From: Oxalobacteraceae bacterium
GTDB taxonomy: Bacteria > Pseudomonadota > Gammaproteobacteria > Burkholderiales > Burkholderiaceae_D
NCBI GenBank assembly: GCA_027490725.1
Contig: JAIXXN010000059.1
Coordinates: forward strand, 1 to 64,000
Length of the DNA stretch: 64,000 nucleotides
Reading direction: 5' to 3'
A program made the position numbers and the translations under genes. Each line of letters begins with the position of its first letter. Position 1 is the first letter of the stretch. The notes beneath the pieces are model-generated. The model was not told the origin of the DNA and did no database searches. It worked only from the letters and a program-made list of their open reading frames with translations. Positions 60,095-64,000 of this stretch are shown here, one piece after another.

Positions 60095-60207
60095 AGAGTG
60101 CTGTCGGGATAGTGCGTACAAGTGGAGCTATCGGTTACCCGGAGCACAACCGTTCCGGCGACCGCCTGTGACCTCTCAGTCATCCCGATACTACCAAGGA
60201 GAATGCC

Positions 60208-60519
60208 ATGAAATTTGCCCACCCCATTGCGACTGCCCTGTTCACTGCTGCGCTGTTGATGACGGCTGGCTGCGCGCCAACCACTACCCATGAAGGGACG
60301 GGAGAATATGTGGACGACTCGGTGATCACCACCAAAGTCAAAGCCAGCATCTTCAACGAACCTAGTCTGAAATCCACCGAAATTAATGTGGAAACCTTCA
60401 AAGGCACGGTGCAGTTGAGCGGCTTCGTCGCCCAGCCCGGCGACATTGGCAAAGCTGGTGAAATCGCCCGCAGCGTGAAAGGTGTGACGGGTGTCAAGAA
60501 CGATATCCATGTGAAATAA
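60208..60519 (+). CDS. BON-domain lipoprotein (OsmY/DolP type)
   Basis: 103 residues. Signal peptide with lipobox ALLMTAGC and one BON domain (DDSVITTKVKASIFNEP, VNVETFKGTVQLSGFV-type strands, GVTGVKNDIHVK). BON proteins bind phospholipid and protect the envelope in osmotic or stationary-phase stress. AAGGAG precedes the ATG. Controlled probably by site H. Confidence 0.92.
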   Translation: MKFAHPIATALFTAALLMTAGCAPTTTHEGTGEYVDDSVITTKVKASIFNEPSLKSTEINVETFKGTVQLSGFVAQPGDIGKAGEIARSVKGVTGVKNDIHVK

Positions 60520-60523
60520 AGCC

Positions 60524-60553
60524 TAGCGCCAGCGCAGTTGCTGTCTGGCGCTA
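60524..60553 (+). other. Stem-loop after the BON gene
   Basis: Nine-bp arms TAGCGCCAG / CTGGCGCTA with a 12-base loop, four bases after the stop. It lacks a T tract, so termination would have to be Rho-assisted; it may protect the message end. Confidence 0.45.
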
Positions 60554-60653
60554 CCGCCATATTCACCTTGTGTCAGGCCGATAGTTGGCTAAGATGGGTA
60601 GATGCGCTGGCCGGGATAATCCGGCTGCTCTTGCATCGATACAGGGGGATGGC

Positions 60654-60980
60654 ATGGAACCCGGGCTCGAACGACGCCAGCAATGGCAAGGCACGGTGCG
60701 TGCCATGGGCTGGCATTCTCTGGAACATATCGTGCGGCAGGCTTTAGCGGTGCAGCGCGATCTGGGTACAGCCAGTGCCGTCGAATTTCTGCGCAAGATA
60801 GGCGTGCGCCCGCAACTGATTGCGCGCGTGCTGGCGCCGGATGCACAACTGCGCGAGGCGGATCAGCTGGCGCTGGCCAGCAATATTGCGGTGGCAGAGT
60901 TGCCCGTTGCAACAGCGGCATATTACTGGCGCTGCCATCCCGGCAGCAAGCCGGATCCCGATTCCGGCACCGGATCCTGA
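60654..60980 (+). CDS. Small hypothetical protein
   Basis: 108 residues from ATG 60654 preceded by AGGGGG. Helical with LEHIVRQALAVQRDLGTAS and VEFLRKIGVRPQLIARVL and no recognised domain; the C-terminus is Pro/Asp/Gly-rich. No signal peptide. It converges on the yihY-like gene, with the hexamer repeat between the two stops. Confidence 0.65.
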   Translation: MEPGLERRQQWQGTVRAMGWHSLEHIVRQALAVQRDLGTASAVEFLRKIGVRPQLIARVLAPDAQLREADQLALASNIAVAELPVATAAYYWRCHPGSKPDPDSGTGS

Positions 60981-60988
60981 ACCCAGGC

Positions 60989-61060
60989 CCAGCCTTAGCC
61001 TTAGCCTTGGCCTAAGCCTAAGCCTAAGCCTAGGCCTAAGCCTAAGCCTAAGCCTAGGCC
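60989..61060. repeat. Hexamer repeat array (CCTTAG / CCTAAG)
   Basis: About twelve hexamer units: CTTAGC variants at the left end, CTAAGC units to the right with CTAGGC at every fourth position. It fills the gap between two converging genes and includes the yihY-like stop codon. No match to a known element. Confidence 0.85.
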
Positions 61061-61983
61061 TTCGCTGCGGGACGCAAGCTGCCATACGTGATAGCGTACT
61101 GGCGGGTGAATTCTGCGCCCAGAAAGAAGATCTGTGCCGAGTAATACACCCACAGGAGCAGTGCCACCATGGCACTCGCGGTGCCATAACTATCGGCCAA
61201 TGCACTGTGGCCGATGTATGCGCCGATCAGATGTTTTCCGATTGTGAACAGGGCCGCCGTGCCACACGCACCAATCGCCACATCGCGCCATGCCAGCCGT
61301 ACTTGCGGCAAGAGTTTGAAGATGGCAGCGAACAGCGCACTAATCACCAGATAGGCGAACACGGCATTGAGTAGCGAGAGCAAGGCCGCCAGATAGCGGT
61401 TGTCGTCCGAGCCGAGCTGGTCTAGCACACCGAGTGCTGCACTCACGGCCAGTGACACCAGCAGCAGAAAGGCCAGCACCAGAATCATGCCGAGCGACAG
61501 CAGGCGCGTACGGATCAGCATGATCAGTGTTCCCGTCGGTGGCGCTGGCATGCCCCAGATCTCGTCCAGACTTGCCTTGAGCTCTGCAAAGACGGTGGTG
61601 GCGCCCACCAGCAGAATGACTGCGGCCAGCGCGGTGGCCCAGCGACCTGCTGCCGGATTCCGGGCGCCTGCCAGTAGCAGCTCGACTGCCTGCGCGCCGT
61701 CATGTCCCAGCAAGCTGCGCAATTCCCCCAGCAATTGGCCGTGGGCGGCTGCGACGCCGTACAGGCTGCCGGCAATGGCGAGTACCAGCAGCAGGATGGG
61801 GGTGAGTGAAAACAGTGTGTAAAACGCCAGCGCCGCGCCTTTGCTGGCGGCGCGATGGTCGATCCAGTCGCTCAGGGTGGCCTGCAGCAGCCGCGCCAGG
61901 GCGCGTAGTCCGGCGCTTACGCCACGTACTGGGCGGGTGCTTTGTGGCGGGATTAGGCGCTGGGTTTGCTCGTTGGCTTGCAA
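61054..61983 (-). CDS. YihY/BrkB-family membrane protein
   Basis: 309 residues from TTG 61983 with AGGAG seven bases upstream (ATG 62022 or 62139 are possible but lack a good site). Six membrane helices; SKGAALAFYTLFSLTPILLL and the C-terminal YGTASAMVALLLWVYYSAQI, GAEFTRQYA segments are family signatures. Once called RNase BN, now regarded as a membrane protein of uncertain role, sometimes linked to virulence or envelope function. Site I lies about 200 bases upstream. Confidence 0.9.
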   Translation of the reverse strand: MQANEQTQRLIPPQSTRPVRGVSAGLRALARLLQATLSDWIDHRAASKGAALAFYTLFSLTPILLLVLAIAGSLYGVAAAHGQLLGELRSLLGHDGAQAVELLLAGARNPAAGRWATALAAVILLVGATTVFAELKASLDEIWGMPAPPTGTLIMLIRTRLLSLGMILVLAFLLLVSLAVSAALGVLDQLGSDDNRYLAALLSLLNAVFAYLVISALFAAIFKLLPQVRLAWRDVAIGACGTAALFTIGKHLIGAYIGHSALADSYGTASAMVALLLWVYYSAQIFFLGAEFTRQYAITYGSLRPAAKA

Positions 61984-62283
61984 GGTGATGCTCCTGATAG
62001 CGGGGTGGGGCAAGGCGGCCATTCTGGGCAGGAATGGCGTTTGGAGTGCGCCTTGCACTGTTGGTTGCGCGGCTGGATCGGTGAAGCAGGAAAGATTGAG
62101 CTGTCTCACACTGCCCCTGAACGCTGCAACTTCTCGCACAGCGAGCGGTCATACACCTTAAGCATGGGTTGTGTTGGCAATGTACGCTGCCGCACAGACT
62201 CAAACGCTGCCTATCGTCATTCTCGTCCTTAGCGCAGTGCTTACGCTGTGAAATTATCCGGCAATTGAAGAAGGAGTGTCGCC
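61984..62283. other. 300-base gap between yihY and the next gene
   Basis: Divergent gap holding site I at 62182-62195 and the ribosome site of the next gene (AAGAAGGAG near 62267). Part of it is open on the minus strand as a possible longer start of the YihY-like gene; nothing else was seen. Confidence 0.6.
62182..62195. promoter_or_regulatory. Site I: GTACG-CTGC-CGCAC
   Basis: Exact match to GTRCG-N4-CGYAC, 88 bases before the next plus-strand start. Confidence 0.6.
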
Positions 62284-62904
62284 ATGTATGCAGAGAGACT
62301 CACGCAGTCGCCCGTTGCAAACGGGCCAGAGGGTACGCCCTCTCACCACCACCCATCCATGCTGATCGAGCGTCCCGCGCCGCCCATCGATCGCAAACCG
62401 GCGCTATCGATGGCGTCCATCGAGCGCGTGCGTTCAACCTCGGCCACCATGCGGCGCATCGAGAATATGCAGAAGCTGATCGGCGAGCTGCAAGTACACG
62501 AAATGCTGGCCGATGAAATTGCCTGGTTCCTCAAGTTTTCACCGTCGGGTGCGCGCAAATACATCCGCGATCTGCGCGAAGCAGGGGTGATCGAGCTGGC
62601 CCGTTATATCGAAGGGACGGCGACCTATCTAGGCAAGGCTGTGTATCAGTTGACGCCTGACCCGGAGCGGGTGTGCGCTTTTCTGGCCGCCATTGTCCAG
62701 CCGAAACGCGAAGGCCTGCCTGCGCGCAAAGAGCGGCCCGGTCTGCGCGAACAGGCCATGGCCGGTGCCGGACGACATTTCCACATTCTGGCCGACGATA
62801 CCCATTATGCTATCCGGGTCAATCGCGGGCCGGTAGCGCGCGATCCGCTGGTGGCCGCGCTCTTCGGCTCTGCACCGGCGCAGCAGAAGGAGCAGGGCTG
62901 CTAG
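62284..62904 (+). CDS. Hypothetical protein with winged-helix-like centre
   Basis: 206 residues with AAGAAGGAG upstream. The first 60 residues look disordered (Pro/His/Ser-rich). Residues 70-130 (ENMQKLIGELQVHEMLADEIAWFLKFSPSGARKYIRDLREAGVIEL, cited as helix-turn-helix-like blocks) resemble a winged helix in which FSPSGARKYIRDL is the recognition helix. The rest has ADDTHYAIRVNRGPVARDP with no known fold. Could be a DNA-binding regulator or an adaptor of the stress island. Confidence 0.65.
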   Translation: MYAERLTQSPVANGPEGTPSHHHPSMLIERPAPPIDRKPALSMASIERVRSTSATMRRIENMQKLIGELQVHEMLADEIAWFLKFSPSGARKYIRDLREAGVIELARYIEGTATYLGKAVYQLTPDPERVCAFLAAIVQPKREGLPARKERPGLREQAMAGAGRHFHILADDTHYAIRVNRGPVARDPLVAALFGSAPAQQKEQGC

Positions 62905-62931
62905 CGGGCACGCCGTTTGCGGCGCGCCCAG

Positions 62932-62953
62932 ACAGCCGGTTGCGACCGGCTGT
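62932..62953 (+). terminator. Possible terminator hairpin
   Basis: Nine-bp arms ACAGCCGGT / ACCGGCTGT around TGCG, 28 bases after the winged-helix gene; only a short TTG follows, so termination is uncertain. An imperfect GC-rich stem precedes it. Confidence 0.5.
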
Positions 62954-63021
62954 TTGCATATTGAAAACGCCAGTAGTCACCCCATCTAGGCTGAACTCGA
63001 TAACCTAGGGATGCGCGACAG

Positions 63022-63882
63022 ATGGAAGCACTGCTCTGGATAGCCTGTACGGCCTTGCTGATTGCATTGCCGCTGTATTACCCGCGCTGGCGTTTGCGGC
63101 GCGCGCTGGCGCAGCCTCTGTCCGCAGCGGCGCAGGCCACCATGGCGCGCTATCTGCCCGTCTACCGGCGCATGGCCTTGCCCCTGCAGCAGCAGTTGCA
63201 GCAGCTGGTGCGCCAATTTTTGTACGAGAAAAAATTCATCGGTTGTGATGGTCTAGAGGTCAGCGACGACATGCGGGTGCTGGTCGCCGCACAAGCCTGT
63301 CTGCTGCTGTTGAACCGCCCCAGCAAAGTCTATCCGGCTTTGCACACCATCCTGCTCTATCCGGGGGAGTTCCGCGCGCCCCGTCCCCAGTTGGGGCCCG
63401 GTGGTGTGGTGACACCCGGTCATCAGAGCATGCTGGGCGAGTCGTGGGATGATGGCCGGGTGGTGCTGGCCTGGGAGGCGGTGGTGCGCGGACTGGCTGA
63501 CTGGACCGATGGTCAGAATGTGGTGCTGCACGAATTTGCTCACCAGCTCGATAGCGAGTCCGGACGTGCCAATGGCGCGCCGTATCTGGGTAATCCGGCC
63601 AGCTACCGTGAATGGTCGGAAGTGCTGTCGCGTGACTACAATAATCTGCGTCTGCACGCTCTGTACCGGCAGGAGACCGTGATGGATCCGTATGGTGCGA
63701 CCAGTCCCGCCGAATTTTTTGCCGTCGCGACGGAAACCTTTTTCGAGAAACCGTATCAGATGGCAGAACACCATGCCGAACTGTATGCCGAGCTCAGCAA
63801 ATATTACCGGGTCGATCCGCGCGACTGGTTGGACGCGCCGCCCGCGCCTGCGTCTAGTTACGCCGCCAGTGCTTCGTGGTGA
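63022..63882 (+). CDS. mtfA: MtfA-type zinc-dependent peptidase
   Basis: 286 residues. A short N-terminal membrane segment (LLWIACTALLIALPLYYP) then the MtfA domain with VLHEFAHQLDSESG (HExxH zinc motif) and, further on, the glutamate ligand region EFFAVATETFFEKP. In E. coli MtfA, a weak aminopeptidase, binds the repressor Mlc and so affects glucose PTS expression. Here its partner is unknown. A zinc site of HExxH plus E is complete. The final 118 bases of the window hold no gene that I can support. Confidence 0.93.
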   Translation: MEALLWIACTALLIALPLYYPRWRLRRALAQPLSAAAQATMARYLPVYRRMALPLQQQLQQLVRQFLYEKKFIGCDGLEVSDDMRVLVAAQACLLLLNRPSKVYPALHTILLYPGEFRAPRPQLGPGGVVTPGHQSMLGESWDDGRVVLAWEAVVRGLADWTDGQNVVLHEFAHQLDSESGRANGAPYLGNPASYREWSEVLSRDYNNLRLHALYRQETVMDPYGATSPAEFFAVATETFFEKPYQMAEHHAELYAELSKYYRVDPRDWLDAPPAPASSYAASASW

Positions 63883-64000
63883 GCTGGTGCGACTGGCAAC
63901 CATGCTGAATTGGCACTATTGCTGGCGGCTAGTTGCTTGATTGTTGCAAGGTTGTTGCTTATCCGAGACGCGATCTGCACGGCGCGCTTTTTTCGGTATG

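Noticed and set aside
60989..61060. CRISPR-like or telomere-like array
   Set aside because: The units are hexamers without spacers, and the site is internal to a chromosome segment.
62908..62931. GC-rich stem as a tRNA or small RNA
   Set aside because: An imperfect hairpin only; no cloverleaf and no promoter or T tail.

Overview
The window is a 64 kb chromosomal piece of a GC-rich (about 60 %) Gram-negative bacterium, most likely a betaproteobacterium of the Burkholderiales, family Oxalobacteraceae (Janthinobacterium/Duganella/Massilia type). The basis is gene order (sdhB-sdhE-gltA, odhA-odhB-lpdA-zapE, surE-pcm-nlpD-rpoS-rlmD) and the protein sequences. No tRNA, rRNA, CRISPR array, insertion sequence or prophage was seen.

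Region 1 (1-16.4 kb) is central metabolism: the end of succinate dehydrogenase, SdhE and citrate synthase, then, after a chemoreceptor and a small minus-strand group (metallo-hydrolase, LRR-kinase, BlaI-like repressor), the 2-oxoglutarate dehydrogenase operon (sucA, sucB, a PspC/SHOCT gene, lpdA) and zapE. Region 2 (16.4-26.8 kb) has a DinG-type helicase, a two-gene TIR plus degenerate-NTPase/TPR module that looks like a conflict or signalling cassette, and the conserved surE-pcm-nlpD-rpoS-rlmD block.

Region 3 (26.8-50 kb) is envelope-related: a periplasmic thioester alpha-2-macroglobulin overlapping pbpC, a DUF748 protein, RhtA-type and AI-2E transporters, two LysR regulators, and a lipid/phosphate group (PAP2 phosphatase, lipid kinase, metallophosphoesterase, cardiolipin synthase-like lipoprotein, Gcr-type membrane protein).

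Region 4 (50-63 kb) appears to be an envelope and general stress island: glycine-zipper proteins, an Lmo0937-type mini membrane protein, AsmA-like protein, DUF4398 lipoprotein, OmpA-like lipoprotein, ferritin-like protein, DUF883/YqjE/YqjK-like genes, patatin, BON lipoprotein, YihY and MtfA. A Crp/Fnr-type regulator sits in the middle. A recurrent 14-bp palindrome, GTRCG-N4-CGYAC, lies in front of the regulator and of many of these genes; its 5-4-5 geometry is that of Crp/Fnr operators. This looks like one autoregulated regulon and is the best candidate here for an undescribed system. A second theme is the large number of in-frame 9- or 12-bp tandem repeats, two of them in signal-peptide n-regions of lipoproteins.
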